Assembly (NCBI GenBank): GCA_019155205.2
Contig: JAHNZQ020003147.1
Span: forward strand, 874,268 to 938,267
Direction of reading: 5' to 3'
Length of the DNA: 64,000 bases
Source of the DNA: Gracilaria vermiculophylla
Taxonomy: Eukaryota > Rhodophyta > Florideophyceae > Gracilariales > Gracilariaceae
The position numbers were made by a program, and so were the translations under genes. Below are positions 18,628 to 30,955 of this stretch, piece by piece. Below the pieces are notes generated by a model, which had not been told where the DNA came from, searched no databases, and was given only the letters and a program-made list of their open reading frames with translations. Each line of letters starts with the position of its first letter. Position 1 is the first letter of the stretch.

Positions 18628-19911
18628 CAGTGCGTTTCAAAAGTATGGGACAGTGCAAAAGCGCACCAAAATATGGATTTTTGCCTACTGTAGCCACCCC
18701 CCTTCGTTAAAACAAAAAACGCCTTTCAAAAGTATAGGACATTTCGAACTCGCGCGTAATTATTTCCACATCACATTGTTTTCTTTTCTCAAAAAGACAT
18801 AAGATCTTATAAAGAAAAAGCTTACAACACAATACTTCAAACAGTACCTTAGATCTAGGCCGTTGTTCTCATTCTTATACCATTTTCTTCAATATTTACT
18901 GTAATATAAACATAAAGTTTTATTGGTAGCTTAATAATGCTCAGCTAAAACAATGAGCATAACTTTTTGCAAGAATAGTATCCTAGAAATGTATTTTGCA
19001 CTAAAACGCCCATGAAAAGAACGAATCGTTTACAAAAATTGAATAAAATGGTAATGAAAAACGCTTCAAAATTCTTTCGGTTTATAAAACTGAACAATGA
19101 TTTCTTTTGGAAGCCGCCAATAAACAAATAATGGTGCCACAGTATGCAATGAGCACTAAGAAAAAATTCAGCTGCAAAATGAATGTAGTTAAAAATGAGT
19201 AAAACTTTGATTAAGATGAACAGCAGTGTTATACATATTGCAATCATAAGCAAAAAAGATCAAACAAAATTTGAACAAATAAAAGTCTTAGAAAAGCTAA
19301 TAATATGCCATGAACTGGACTCTCGATGAACACAACTACGTATAAAGCTTTTTCAGTAAACATTACAGACTCAAACAGGCTTTCAAATGTTTGAACACAA
19401 CGTTTTATAAAAGTGTACATATCTTATCAGAAATTTAAACTGGTGTTTCACCAAGATAGCGCTGTCGTTTAATAGTCTATAGCAATTAGAAACGTTTTTC
19501 GTTTGCTGTAAAATGATGCCACGCAGATTCTTATGCGTTAGATTTGCTTAAATCTTTTTGAAAACGAATAGTCTGTACTTGTTAGAATGCTTTATGGCCA
19601 TTACAGGCCATTTTGAACAGGTTTTGATTAATTGAAAAGTATTGGAAATAGCGCGAACACTATGAATATTTTAAGCATAGGACGTTAGAGAAACGCGATG
19701 CAAAAATGTTGAATTGATATTATTTGGTACACAAAAGCGAAAATCAACTACTGATGAAGGCAAAATAAAGGTTGAAAGTGAAATGTCCTATGATTTTGAA
19801 ACGGTTTTGTAACTTCTAGTTATTTTAAAAACTGATTTTGGTAGCACTACAGTACTAAAAACGATGATTTGCATCACAATGCCAGGTGTCCAATACTTTT
19901 GAAACAGACTA
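18628..19911. mobile_element. Tc1/mariner-type element, family M1, copy A (no intact transposase)
   Basis: It has terminal inverted repeats of about 28 bp (left CAGTGCGTTTCAAAAGTAT; right end is its imperfect complement). The ends are flanked by TA at 18626-18627 and 19912-19913. Length 1,284 bp is typical of a full Tc1/mariner element, but no transposase motif survives on either strand, only AT-rich broken frames. It matches the element at 43856-48034 once the insertion there is removed. Confidence 0.8.
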
Positions 19912-20991
19912 TAGGTAGTGTCAATTTTCATATAACGTACAGTGCGTTTCAAAATCATATTACCCCTAAAAAGTGTGCCAAAATTGTACTGTAGGCTTGT
20001 ATCTGCACATTGTCAATGTAGAATCGTTTCAAAAAGATATGTACACCGTGTTCTTTCTAGTAAGAATGGCTCAAGATCCTCCACTTTCATAGAAAGAACA
20101 GCTTCAAATCATAAAGTTAAACATCGAGTATTACTCCAACAGTGCTATCGCTCGAAACTTAACGCGTTTTAGGGTCACAATTGCTAATTTTCTCACAAAT
20201 CCGACTCTTTATGGATTAAAACGATCTCCAGGACGCTTTAAGAAGCTCATTCTAGCAAAAAAAAGAATAAAAAGGAAGTTGTGCAAAAAAAAAAGTTATC
20301 GTGCAAAACATTTAAATAAATCTCAATCTCAACGATTCAATGTGAACCATATAGAGGCAGATAAACAACAAAAATGTATTGAATTGTAAAAAAAAAATCG
20401 TTTCTGTCTTCAAGACCATGAAAAGCAAAACAAAATTGACTGGTGTGCTAGAAAAGACTATTAGAAAAAAGAATGAGAAAATAGCATTTTCACTGATGAA
20501 AAAAAGTTCAATTTTGACGGGCTATATTGCCTCAAAACGTTCATTAGCATGATCTTCACAGGGAAAGTTCTGAAGTTTTTACCAGGAGTTTCGGTGCAGG
20601 GTCTGCCCTGGTCTGGGCTAATACTTTAAAGATACGTCTAACGGATATTGCGTTTATTGAAACAACTATGAACGCGGAAAAATATCAAGAAGTGCTATAC
20701 AATTATTTGCTACCGTTTGGCTACTGTTTCCGCGAAAAAAAACTTCATTTTTCAACAGGATAATGCGCCCGTGCACACAGCGTCGTCATTCAGAAATCAG
20801 CTACAAGAACCAGATGTATCGGTTTTAGAGTGTCCTGTCCGCTCACCATATTTGAATCCAATTTCAAACGTTCGAGGATTGCTAGCAACGATGGTTTATG
20901 CGCATGAAAGGCAATATCAGACAGTTTTTGAACTCAAAAACTGTATTAAGAATTGCTAGGAACCAAAAACAGTTTCTACTGTGCAAAGGTA

Positions 20992-22270
20992 CAGTGCGTT
21001 TCAAAAACATATTACCCCTCAAAAGTGCGCCAAAACTGTACTGTAGACTAGATTTTGCACATAGTCTATGTAGAATCGTTTCAAAAAGATATGTACACCG
21101 TCTTCTTTATAATAAAAATGGCTCGACGCCCGCCACTTTTCAAGCATGTACAGCTTCAAATCACTAAGTTAAACGCCAAGAAACATTCCTACAGTGATAT
21201 CGCTAAAATATTAAAGCGTTCTAGGGTCACAAGTGCTACTTTTCTATAAAACCCGACTCTTTAGTGCTTGAAATCATCTTCTGGACGCCCAGAGAAGCTC
21301 AGTCCAGTAGATAAGAGAGGTATTAAAAAGGGAGCTGTGCAAAGGAAAAGTATCGTACAAAACAATTAGAATTAATCTTAATCTCAACGTTTCTAAATCA
21401 AATATATGGAGGCAGATAAACAGCACAAACTTATTTAAATATAAAAAAATGAAAAACACTTTCTTTCTCCAAGGCCATCACAAGCCCAAGAGGATTTTTA
21501 GGTGTGCTGGAAAAGCCTACTGTAGAAAAAAATGGGAAAATGTTATTCTTACTGATGAAAAAAAATTCAATTTGGACGGACCAGATTGCTATAAATTTTG
21601 TTGGCACGATCTTTGTAAAGATCGTCATGAATCTCATACCAGGCATTCAGGTGGAAACTCTGTAATGGTTTGGGCAGGCATTTCTAAAATAGGTTTGACG
21701 GAAATTTCCTTTATTGAAACAAGCATGAGTGCGGAAAAATATCAAGACGTTCTTTGAAGTTATTTGCTACCGCTTGGTTTATGTTTTCATGAAGAAATTT
21801 TCTTTTTTCAACAGGATACTGCGCCTGTACACACTTCACCTTTAATCAAAAATTGGCTACAGGAGTCTGGAGTATCTGTTCTAGAGTTACCGGCGCGCGC
21901 ACCAGATTTTAACCCAATTAAACACGTTTGGAGACTGCTGGCGAGGATGGTTTATGCGCATGGAAGGCATTTTTAGACAGTTTTTGAACTCAAAAACTGT
22001 ATCAAAAATTGCTGGAAATCTATAACAGTTTCAACTGTAGAAAAGTACATCAATTCGATGCCAAAACGTTTCATTAGCGTTATAAATCAAAAAGAATGCA
22101 AAATAAACTATTGAGCGTCGCGCAGTAAAGATTTGTTTTTGCTGATCATATGTTTTTGAAACGGTTTTTTGACTTTACTTTTTTCTGAAACCTATTTTTG
22201 TAGGCGTACGGTATACATTTGGTAGTTTTTTGAGATTTCACAGCATGTCGTATGTTTTTGAAACAGTCTG
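20992..22270 (+). mobile_element. Tc1/mariner-type element, family M2, copy 2, nested in copy 1
   Basis: 1,279 bp with inverted termini CAGTGCGTTTCAAAAACAT and its complement, and a TA duplication at 20990-20991 and 22271-22272. Copy 1 resumes exactly after the right TA with TACATCAATGCGATG, the counterpart of TACATCAATTCGATG inside copy 2. This is why a 230-bp 3' segment appears twice in a row (about 22044-22270 and 22271-22497). Confidence 0.88.
21449..22112 (+). pseudogene. Tc1-type DDE transposase remnant in copy 2
   Basis: Catalytic half of an IS630-Tc1-mariner transposase. The first Asp lies in LTDEKKFNLDG, the second in FQQDTAPVHTS, and the third motif reads DFNPIKHVW, where Tc1 enzymes have Glu in place of this Lys. 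In-frame stops interrupt the frame near 21756 and 21974. The N-terminal helix-turn-helix part is only faintly visible upstream (from 21117). Dead as a transposase. Confidence 0.85.
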
Positions 22271-22497
22271 TACATCAATGCGATGCTGAAACGTTGCATT
22301 AGCGTTATACAGCAAAAAGAATGCAAAAAAAAAACTATTGAGTGTCTCTAAGTAAAGATTCGTTTCTGATGAACATGTGTTTTTGAAACTTTTTTTTGAC
22401 TTTAATTTTTTCTGAAACTCATTTTTGTAAGCGTGCAGTAGACTCTCGGTAGTTTTTTTACATTTCACAACATGTCATATTTTTTTGAAACAGTCTG

Positions 22498-23770
22498 TAT
22501 AGAATGGCCCAGTAGCGGAATGCCCCGCCATATTATGATTTGGATCTCGAGTGAGGATATGGATAATCTTTTTTGACGTTTTGCCGTGTAGCCGTGTTGT
22601 GACAGGCGCCAAACGGTTGCTACTTTTCTTACTGGGCCGCTCCGAAGAATACAAATTTGAGTGAGCACTCAAATATCAAAATACGAGTACGATCCCTAGT
22701 ACGAGCTTCTCTATGCCTTCCATGTCTTCAATCTTGCTTGCAATTCTGATGCACCTTTAGCGCAACATGCCATAGCCCGGTTTTCAAAATCGTTTACTAT
22801 TTGCAGGAAGACGATGCCTCAAGCGCATATTAGCCCGTCGGGGGCTACAAAATCCTGCCCTTTACCCGTTCATGTTACTGCTTCAGTCCATGTGCGACCT
22901 TTCTTTGATTTCGGTGACCGGCTTTGACGATTACACGTTTGTTGCTTTACTACAGCACCTTGATTCCCTGTACAACAGATCCATTCGTTACTCTGAAGAC
23001 GGAAAAGTTGGGATCATGGCCTTTAGGAACTGAATCAGGGGGAGACCGAGAAGTATTCTGCGACTCAGTGTTTGGGATTGATTCTTGCATGGCCCAGAAC
23101 ACGCGTATCAATGCATACGTTATGCATCCTCTTTGCTATAATATCGTCTATGTGTTCGATTTTTGTTCGATTTGGGTGACCGTTGCTGATTCTTATACTT
23201 TCAAGGAACAGCCGGGCACAAGGGCGAATGCCAAATCAGTACAATATCGAACAGTATAGGACTGCATTTTCCACTTCGTACATGTCTCTACAAGATGTTT
23301 ACGCTGTAGCAAATCGGCTCAAGCTGTGCTTAGAGCAGTCTGTGAACTTCTTGATGCAGATCATGTTTTACAACGGCCGGACGCACGACCACTACGTTGA
23401 TAAATCTTTGTCTTTGCACTGTCGTGGACTCTCGTATCATGCACCATCAATGCACCCGCATGTATGCATGACACGTAAATAGCAGAATGGGATGGAGTAT
23501 ATAAAGAACTTGAAGATTGCTACAGGACTTTCGAGGGCCGATGTGTGGTAGACTATGCTTTTTCAAAAGGGGATCATCCCTTCCCCATCAAATCTGCTCA
23601 GGATGAAAACAAGGCAAACTGTATAGCCTAGGCTGTTCTCTTAAGACAAGCAACGTCTGCGAAACAGGCGTCGGAGTGAGGTATGAGGGCTCTTCAAGGA
23701 TAATTCCCAAGGATGAAAGATCATTTCGTTTATGAAGAACATGGAGAAGGAAAGGTGAAGCCACTTGTGG
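22498..23770. other. Decayed sequence with protein-like fragments, family unknown
   Basis: Short plus-strand fragments look coding but sit in different frames with stops between them. One begins DDYTFVALLQHLDSLYN (about 22924-23030) and another around 23240-23400 contains FSTSYMSLQDVYAVANRL. A retroelement gag-like origin is possible but not shown. Confidence 0.3.
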
Positions 23771-23774
23771 TGCA

Positions 23775-24060
23775 GTGGATCTTAACGCGATATTGTCTTG
23801 GGGTGACACAGCGGGGTATTCTTGAGGAGTGTTCGTATATTATTAACTGAGCTGCGTGGTGAATTATACGCCCCCCCGGGTGCTACAATACTCCTGAGAA
23901 ATTATAGAATTTAGATTTATTTTCTTTAATTAATATAGGTAATTAGACTATTATGTAGAAGTGAGACCTGCCCAGTGGAGCTCCCGGCACGATACTAAAT
24001 CTGCCGGTCGAGCTCCACCTCTGGGGAAAGTGAACCAGGCACCCTTGAGTCATACTCTAC
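23775..24060 (-). repeat. Repeat R1, inverted copy
   Basis: Reverse-complement copy of a roughly 280-bp repeat also found at 24385, 25190 and 35357. Shared landmarks are a CCCAGAGGTGGAGCTC block, an AT-rich middle and a GTACTGTAGC block. It may be an LTR or a non-autonomous element; no coding capacity. Confidence 0.75.
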
Positions 24061-24099
24061 TTTTTCTGTTTGGAGCCTCTTGTCGAACGTCTTCATGAT

Positions 24100-24384
24100 T
24101 CTGTGGTACCTTCAGTTCTCCTGTCGAGGTGGTAGCGCACAACGTCTGTTAGGAGTTTTTGTTGACTCCAAAGACGCGAGTTCCTAAATGTGGTCTCTGG
24201 AAATCGCTATCGCGAGCCGGGGTAACTCTGAAAGGGGATCCGCGAACCCCACACGGAGGGGGAGGTTCACGGGACGGACAATGCTCCTATAGGCGCTGCT
24301 ACGGGGCCACCTGGGGATGGGCGGCTTACAAACCTTAGGATGATCGACGAGAGTCTCCAACCGGAAAAATAGACGTAGATTCAA
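24100..24384 (+). repeat. Repeat R2, copy 1
   Basis: About 285 bp matched by 24908-25189. Shared landmarks are TTAGGAGTTTTTGTTGACTC and GAGAGTCTCCAACC. It sits directly before R1, so R2 plus R1 forms a unit repeated about 805 bp downstream. Confidence 0.75.
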
Positions 24385-24660
24385 AGGTGCTTGGTGTACT
24401 TCCCCAGAGGTGGAGCTCGACCGGCAGATGAAGTAGCACGCCAGGAGCCCGCCTCGACTGGTCTCACTACTGTAGTAATTACCTGCACAGATAAACTAAA
24501 ACAATTCTAAATTCTACCATTTTTCACGGGTACTGTAGCGTACGTGGGCCGGATTATGCACCACATGGCTCAGTTAATAAAATACAAGCCCTCCTTAGGA
24601 ATATCCTCTCATAAAGCCACACTGCCATATCACCTTAAAATCCACTGTACTATAGGTGCT
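24385..24660 (+). repeat. Repeat R1, copy 2
   Basis: Direct copy following R2, with the GGTGGAGCTCGACCGGCAG block and CACATGGCTCAGTTAATAAA near the end. Confidence 0.75.
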
Positions 24661-24907
24661 GCACCTGTGCAACAACTTGGTTGCCACCGTATAAGCGCGC
24701 ATTGCGGTAGCCCTCCGAGTACTTATTGGTGAAGATGGTACCCAAGCAGTGGAGGACGACGGCGGACGTGAAGTTCTCGGAGGCAATGAGGTACAGGTTG
24801 CGCCACGGACCTGACTCTTCCTGCTACAGCACGCGATGAATTTGGAGGGCTTGCTGGATGAGCGGAGTGCTGTCGGTGAGCAGCCTGGGGCGGACGGCGG
24901 GCAGACT

Positions 24908-25189
24908 TGTGGTACTGTCAGGCCTCCTTTCGAGGTAGTAGAGCACAGCGTCCGTTAGGAGTTTTTGTTGACTCCAAAAGCGCGTGTTCCTACAGGTGGT
25001 CTCCGGTATCCGTTGTCGTATGCCGGGGGAATTCTTAAAGGGGATCCGCAAACACCAAGCGAAGGGGGAGTTTCACTGGACGGACATTGCTTCTACAGGC
25101 GCTGCTATGATGCGACCTGGGTATCGGCGGCTTAGAAACCTGAGGATGATCAACGAGAGTCTCCAACCAGAAAAGTAGATGAAGACCCA
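24908..25189 (+). repeat. Repeat R2, copy 2
   Basis: Second copy of R2, diverged by scattered substitutions and small indels from the copy at 24100-24384. Confidence 0.75.
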
Positions 25190-25465
25190 ATGGTGCTTGT
25201 CTTTAGTTCCCTAGAGGTGGAGCTCAACCGGCAGATTAAGTATCAAGCCGGGAACCCGCCTCAGCAGGTCTCACAACTGTAGTAACTACCTGCATAAAAT
25301 AACTAAAATAAATATAAATTCTACTGTCCCTTAAGGATACTGTTGCGCACGCGGGAGGAACTATGCACTACGTGGCTCGTCTAAGAAAATACGAGCCCTC
25401 CTTAGGAATAGTATGCCATAAGGCCACACCACCCTTTTTCCATTAGGACCCACTGTACTATATAC
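25190..25465 (+). repeat. Repeat R1, copy 3
   Basis: Follows the second R2 copy. The two tandem R2-R1 units may be what remains of LTRs or of a duplicated element end. Confidence 0.75.
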
Positions 25466-26102
25466 CCCCTTTCCTAAATTGCACCACGTCCTCGAGGTGT
25501 ATCTTCCAATTTCTCGATCCGCAGGGTGGCTTCTATCGGTGTTGATGCACGTGCGGCCCCCGGCCGTGTGATGCATTCTTTCCTTCAGGCGTTCCTCCAT
25601 ATTTCCATACTCCTGCAAGGCGCACCGCCACGGGCTCACGTTTTATCCCTTGCGGTGTTTGCAGGCCCTGCTACTCCTTGCCTCGGCTGCGTCTCCTCCT
25701 TCTCGGCGTATCTTGTAGGTGGAAACGCGCCATTTGGCGGCGTGAGCTTCCGTGCACTCGAGTTTGTCTTGCGCGGTGTAGGCGTGCGACCTCCATGGCT
25801 GGAACGTGAGTCAGCCTGGACTGGACACTGATTTCCTCCAAGGAGCGTGATGCACCGATTCCTTCGCGGGTTTTCTTTTGGGAAACGCCCGCTTCATCGC
25901 GTCCATTCGTTCAATCTCCGTGAAGGTGCAAGTCTCATAATCCTCTCGTCTGCGCCCCCGTCAGCCTCCACTAGATATGAACGTACGCCACGCTATGGTG
26001 CTCCATACCTCGCCTGCTTCCAGTCGCCCGGCTTCTCTGCAAATTCCTCGATGTTGGCTTGACGCGGCTCCCTCTCCGGTCGAGCGTCTAACTGCGGGCC
26101 GA

Positions 26103-27094
26103 TCCCCAAGTGGTGTCCGTTAACTCTCCTCAGATGCTACCACGCGTTCGATTGCCATCCATCCGGCTTCGTGCACCTTCGGCATGTCTTCTCCGACTCC
26201 GGTGCCTACGTTTCCATCAAATCCAGAGGTGTGCCACACCTCGACCGGTGCACCGTTCCATCCAGCGGAGCAGTTCGAGCATCGAGCCACGCGGGTCCTC
26301 GTCTCGTTCCACGACAGGCGTGTAAGCCTCCCGTGCCCCGTGGAGGATTACATTCACCACTTCGGCCCACACCTCCAGGCGACGCGATTCCGTGCCGTAC
26401 CGAAGGTTGTATGGAACGACCAGAAGCGGAACCGTGTGGATGCATATCGCGCTTTATGTCTCCACACTCCGGTGCACGGTGACAACGCTCCAACCACGGT
26501 GGGTCACTACGATACTCCACATCTGAGGTGCGCCGAGGTACGCGAGACTCAGGCGCGACTCCAGATACTCCTTCACAAAGAGAGCTCACACCAACGAGTG
26601 GGGCGACCCGGTAGCATTGCCGATGGACGCTCTGCCCCAGCGATGTTGCCCTTCGATCCCCCATACGATCGCCTCTACTGGCTCAACCGAAATCGATAGG
26701 GGACGCACCTTGCGGACGAAACTCGAGTACGCTCCATCTTCGGGTACTTCTATGGTTGGCATAACATGGAATTCTTTGACATGCCTTCCCAGCAACTTCC
26801 GAAGGACTACCTCAAGGTGAAAAACTCCTGGAAAAACCACTGGGTATCCCCGCAGCTCTGCGTGGCGACACTATGACTTTCGCATACCACACCTCCGAGG
26901 TTCTAGATTCTTATGACTCCTTAGTGCGTTTTGTCATGTTGATCGCCTCGAGGGAGTTCGCGGTCGGCACTCTGATGGCGTATCTCCAAGCAGAGGACGA
27001 AGGTGTCACCTCCTATATTCGGTGCCGCGACAGCCGTCTCTACCGGGACTCGTCGTTGTTGGATAAAGTGACTGTGCTGTCACTGACAACTAAA
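26103..27094 (+). pseudogene. Decayed ORF of unknown family next to an LTR-like sequence
   Basis: One plus-strand frame is open from about 26103 to a TAG at 26697 and goes on in the same frame to a stop near 26875; a neighbouring frame continues to about 27094. Segments are protein-like: VVWNDQKRNRVDAYRAL, IFGYFYGWHNMEFFDM and LDSYDSLVRFVMLIASRE. One nonsense codon and one frameshift suffice to explain the breaks. No family recognised; it could be a retroelement structural protein. It ends where an LTR-like sequence begins. Confidence 0.45.
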
Positions 27095-27610
27095 TGTTCC
27101 GGGGACCATTGGCTGTGTTGAATGTTGACTCTGTGTTGTACACGTGTGCAGCTGTACTATTCGGCACGTTGTTCACTACCATATGGTTTCCAGGTGTACA
27201 CATTGCATACTCAGCTTAGTGTACACCAGATATGGTCTGGTGTAATGTGCCTCGTCATGGTAACTATACACCCACATTGCTGTATGGACACGAGTGGTGT
27301 TGGAATACAGAGAGTGTAAGGTAGTTGAGTGAATTTGTGCATTGTCATGGTCTCGTGAGTGTACGGAACTGTCATGCCTTGTTGTGCCTTGCTGTTGTAA
27401 GCATTATTGAATTGTGGCTAGTACATTTATGTCATGTTGCAATATGATTGGTAGTATTGAGGGTCTCGCCTTTGTAGTGTAGTTTCTGATGCAACCTAGT
27501 CGGTGCGACTGAACCACTATATAAGCCGTGGTCGAGGCACCTCCAAGTAAATCCAAGGTAGAGCTGGTGAACTTCCTTTGCATCCCCTCAACTTTCCCTT
27601 GCCCCTCTGA
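27095..27610 (+). repeat. LTR-like sequence with TATA box
   Basis: It begins TGTTCCGGG, has a strong TATATAAG at 27518-27525 and precedes the Pro-rich ORF. Another copy of the same kind of start (TGTTCCGGG then TACACGTGTG) appears at 63952. The right boundary is not certain; I see no second LTR of this type nearby. Confidence 0.5.
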
Positions 27611-27746
27611 CCTCCAATAGTCGTATCAGCCGACCGCCGGACGTTTGCTAACCTTGTGGGCGTTTATTATCCGGGTTCTGCGCTTCTTTGGTATCCAAAA
27701 CCTTATCAAGGGCACCGCATGGAGTTAGTTTAAGGCGGAGACGCTG

Positions 27747-28632
27747 TTGGATTACAACCTGTATGTGCAATGGAATGACATGCCGGGATTCCTTTGGAAC
27801 GACTGCGGCGAAGATAAGTTCCACCCTAATGTGAGGAATTCTAATGGAGACGATGACGGGCGAGCATACCCTGCTTTTCCCCGTCTGGCGCATTCTCGGG
27901 CTCCTCAGGTGCCACGGCTCCGAGTACCCGACTATGAACCCTTGATGGAAAGCCCGGCGCATGATATCCCCCGCCGGTTACAGGCTCCGTCCCAGGATAT
28001 GGGCGTGGCTCCGGAGGTGATAGTGCCGCGACCCGCCGCAATGCCGGGTGCTCCCACAGTGGTAGCCGCCATGTCTTCTATGGAAGAGGACGAGATTGCT
28101 ACCGTCCCGGTACCTTCGGCCCCGGTGGTGCAACCCCGACTGCGGAGCGTTCCTGCGCCTGTTTTTCAGCCTCGCCTGCGTAGCGTTCCAGTTCCCGCAC
28201 CGCCGTCATCTCCGGTGTCACCGACTCCGTCCTTGGCTGTGCCGACCTGCACTGCGGAACCTGCGTAATTCCGTCGGGGAGCCCCTGTCCCAGCTGGTTC
28301 GCCGTCCGCGGCTCCTTCTATGGCGGTTGCTGCGCCGCCAGCGGAGGTGGCCGCTACGGGTGCACCGCCGGGCGGAGTATCCGCTGGGGCTTTAGAAGCT
28401 GCCTTCCAGGGGTTGATGCAGGCGTGCCTGCTGATGGGCTGTCCTGCTCTGGCTTCTCCTGTAGAAGCTCTTTGCGAGGGCAGTGCTTGGGTCTTAGAGC
28501 TCTATAAGGCCCGGGCAGATTGAGCCTCGAAAGCAGCAATCAAGGAAATCCTGTCGGAGTTCTTCGATAGCCAAGCGTTCACGGCCATAGCGCAACTCGA
28601 AGCCGAGTATACGACGCGATTTGGTGACCTGT
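27747..28632 (+). pseudogene. Proline-rich retroelement ORF, copy I (faces the integrase)
   Basis: A single frame of about 294 codons with in-frame stops at 28266 (TAA) and near 28521 (TGA). The same protein is found in copy II (34579-35305, opposite strand) with equal length over long stretches, for example MSSMEEDEIA against MSSVEEDEIA, and both end in EYTTRxGD(L/F). The lesions differ between copies while the frame is shared, so this was a translated gene. Function unknown; a gag-like role is possible. It is convergent with the integrase at 28914-29702. Confidence 0.65.
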
Positions 28633-28913
28633 AGGTGATAGAATCCTGGCGATGGGAGTTAGATCCTGGTAGCGGCGGAATAAAAGATCATTCGGATTGG
28701 ACAAAAGCTCCATGAACGGTAGTTCCAATATGACGAGGCCGTGCCCCCGTGCTCAGCGACACGAAGTGGCGCCGCGGGATAATATGAAAAGCGAGCATCT
28801 GCATCCTGGAGGCGAACAAGAAAACTCCAGGTAGGAGATAGACTGCGGAGACGAAAAACAACTCCGGTTAGGACGTCCCCCCCCCCCCTCCCCCTTTTTC
28901 TAAACGAGAGCAC

Positions 28914-29702
28914 CTATGCAGAGAGTCGTTTCCGCACCAGATTGGTGTGGTATCGCCTAAGGAAGTTCTCCGGGATGTGTCCCGGAGGTTCTTCCGTGTC
29001 ATTCTTCGATTTGTACCCATACCAGCGGACGTGGGACAGTACTCTTGCAGGGGTTTGTCGGTGGGAGACAATATGGTCCACCGCGTAGAGTATGTCACCT
29101 TCAGGGGTCATGATGGCGTCTGGGGCCTCCAGCAATGGTTCAACGAGACCGGTGATCCGTTTCCCCTTATCTAGTGGTGTCTTCACTCCTGAGGTGGTTT
29201 GATGAGGAAGTTTCATGCGTTGTCTCTGAGATGAGGTGGCGGGCATTCCTGAGGGGCTGGGCGTCAGGACTTTCATCATCCTATTACGGGAGACGACTTC
29301 CTTGAGCCCATTCACCTCAATGGCGACAGTGTCCCTATAAGTGGCCAGGACTTTATACGGCCCTGAAGTGGCCGACACTAACTTGCGCGTGAGGTCCGGC
29401 GGTTCGCCGGATGTTTTCCCAGGTTTGTCGAGGAAACCCTTGTCGCCTTCCTTCAGGTGAGGGCCTTCCATCACCTTTCGGTTGAAATCCTGTTTGTATC
29501 TCCTCTGCGAGGCGTTGAGTCTCTTCTTTGCGAGGGAGAGTGCGTTCTCATACCGCTTTAGGATGGATCGTTTGCCTTGCGCCGCTGTTGGCGCCTGTGG
29601 CCCATTCGCCGGGTGCGCCGTGGCGCGTTCCTCAATGACGGCACTTGGCGAGATGCGGAAGAGCACCAGATTGAAAGGAGCGGCCCCCACGGAGCGGTGC
29701 AC
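28914..29702 (-). pseudogene. Gypsy integrase C-terminus with chromodomain, copy I
   Basis: 262-codon open frame. It covers the integrase C-terminal segment (GAAPFNLVLF, YKQDFNRKVMEGPHLKEGDK) and ends in a chromodomain-like tail (DHIVSHRQ, VRWYGYKSKNDTEEP, IPENFLRRY). It lacks the catalytic core; homology to copy II stops upstream near 29780. Element orientation is opposite to copy II. Chromodomains direct Gypsy insertion to marked chromatin. Confidence 0.8.
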
Positions 29703-30324
29703 CTGCAGTTCGTATGCCTCGGCAGTATCCTACAGGAGTGTCCGATTTGCGAACCCTCGAGGCTACCCACCGCCTTGCAGAATTTGCTTGTCTCGAGAGC
29801 CAGTACACTGTATTACTCTCACCCTGGCGATGAGGGCCGCCATCCTACAGGAACGGAAAAAGAACTTCCAGGACCAGAAGGACACACCAAAATAGAGAGT
29901 GGAAATTACAGAACAGCGTATTGCGATATCCACTCCCCTTAAGGAAACTACGGTTACCGCGCCCCACTGGGAATGCAGCCTGTTCCACTTTCCCTTGCAC
30001 CAGCAACACACGTGCCGGTATCCCAACGGGTTGCACCTCAAGGAAACACGTCGCATCTCGATGCGCAACTGCAGCGGCGGTCCCCGACTGGAGCTCAGCC
30101 CCCCTCCAACCAGAAAATTCTTCAGGGCCACGCATAGAGACTCTGAGTGGCTCCTTACCATCGAGCATCAGCTCCAGGAAGGTCACCTTTAGGAAAGGCG
30201 GAGAAGCCGTGGGGAGAAGCCGTCTGCTCCGTCGACGCAGAATCAGCGTACTACCCCAGTCCCGTTGGACCCATGCGATTCCTTTCAGGATTCTGGTTGC
30301 ACGCACCACCGTGAGAATTACAAA

Positions 30325-30955
30325 ATGTTCGCCTCTACCAGATTCTCCCCTATCTCCTCCATCACAGTGCGCGCTATCCCAGATACCGGGGCTGACCCCA
30401 ATCTGGTGCACGTCGACGTGCTCCCGCGGTCTGCTCTCGCCTCCTTGAGGACTGGTAAGCTCCCTACGGTGAAGGATGCGTCGCGTAGAGCATTAAACAT
30501 CCTCGGAGCGGTTCCCCTGTATCTCCAGCTGGGCTCCTCACACGTAAAGGTGTGGTTCCTCTCGGCATCCAACTTGGAAGCATAATGCATATTGGGCAGT
30601 TCCTTTGTGGATCGGTGTGTACGTGCAATCTACACACGCCTGCGGAAGGTGACGTATCATGACACCGCCCCTGTAGGTATCGTGTCCGCATCTTCAGGAC
30701 CGGACGCCAACGCGTGTCATGTGGGTAATCTTCCAAAGGCGACGCAGTCGAATAAGCTCCGGGTGGTGAAAAGCATCGAAATACCCGCGAGGAGTCAGGC
30801 CGAAGTTTGGTTGCAGATCTCTGCATCTGGCCTTCCACTCGTAAAGGGGATTCCACACCTGACGACGAAGCAGCACCCCATGATGGCTTACGGTGTTATG
30901 GAAATAGTACCGAAAATTCCAGTCAGGGATGTGCTCGCCAACCTAAAGGAGTCAC
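30325..30955 (+). pseudogene. Gypsy aspartic protease region, copy II
   Basis: Retropepsin-type active site in AIPDTGADPNLV near 30376-30410, followed by about 180 residues with one in-frame stop at 30583. A related fragment with a damaged active site lies at 53065-53640. Confidence 0.7.

Larger units (their letters stand above)
19940..22497 (+). mobile_element. Tc1/mariner-type element, family M2, copy 1, split by copy 2
   Basis: The left end CAGTGCGTTTCAAAATCAT at 19940 and the right end at 22497 are inverted repeats, with TA on both sides. Its sequence is 19940-20989 plus 22273-22497; the middle is a second family member inserted at a TA. Transposase remnants: FQQDNAPVHTAS (second catalytic Asp) and a segment where the third catalytic Glu motif NPIE reads NPIS. 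Multiple stops and frameshifts. Confidence 0.82.

Noticed and set aside
22044..22497. Tandem duplication of a 230-bp mariner 3' segment
   Set aside because: Explained fully by nesting of one element in another at a TA site.
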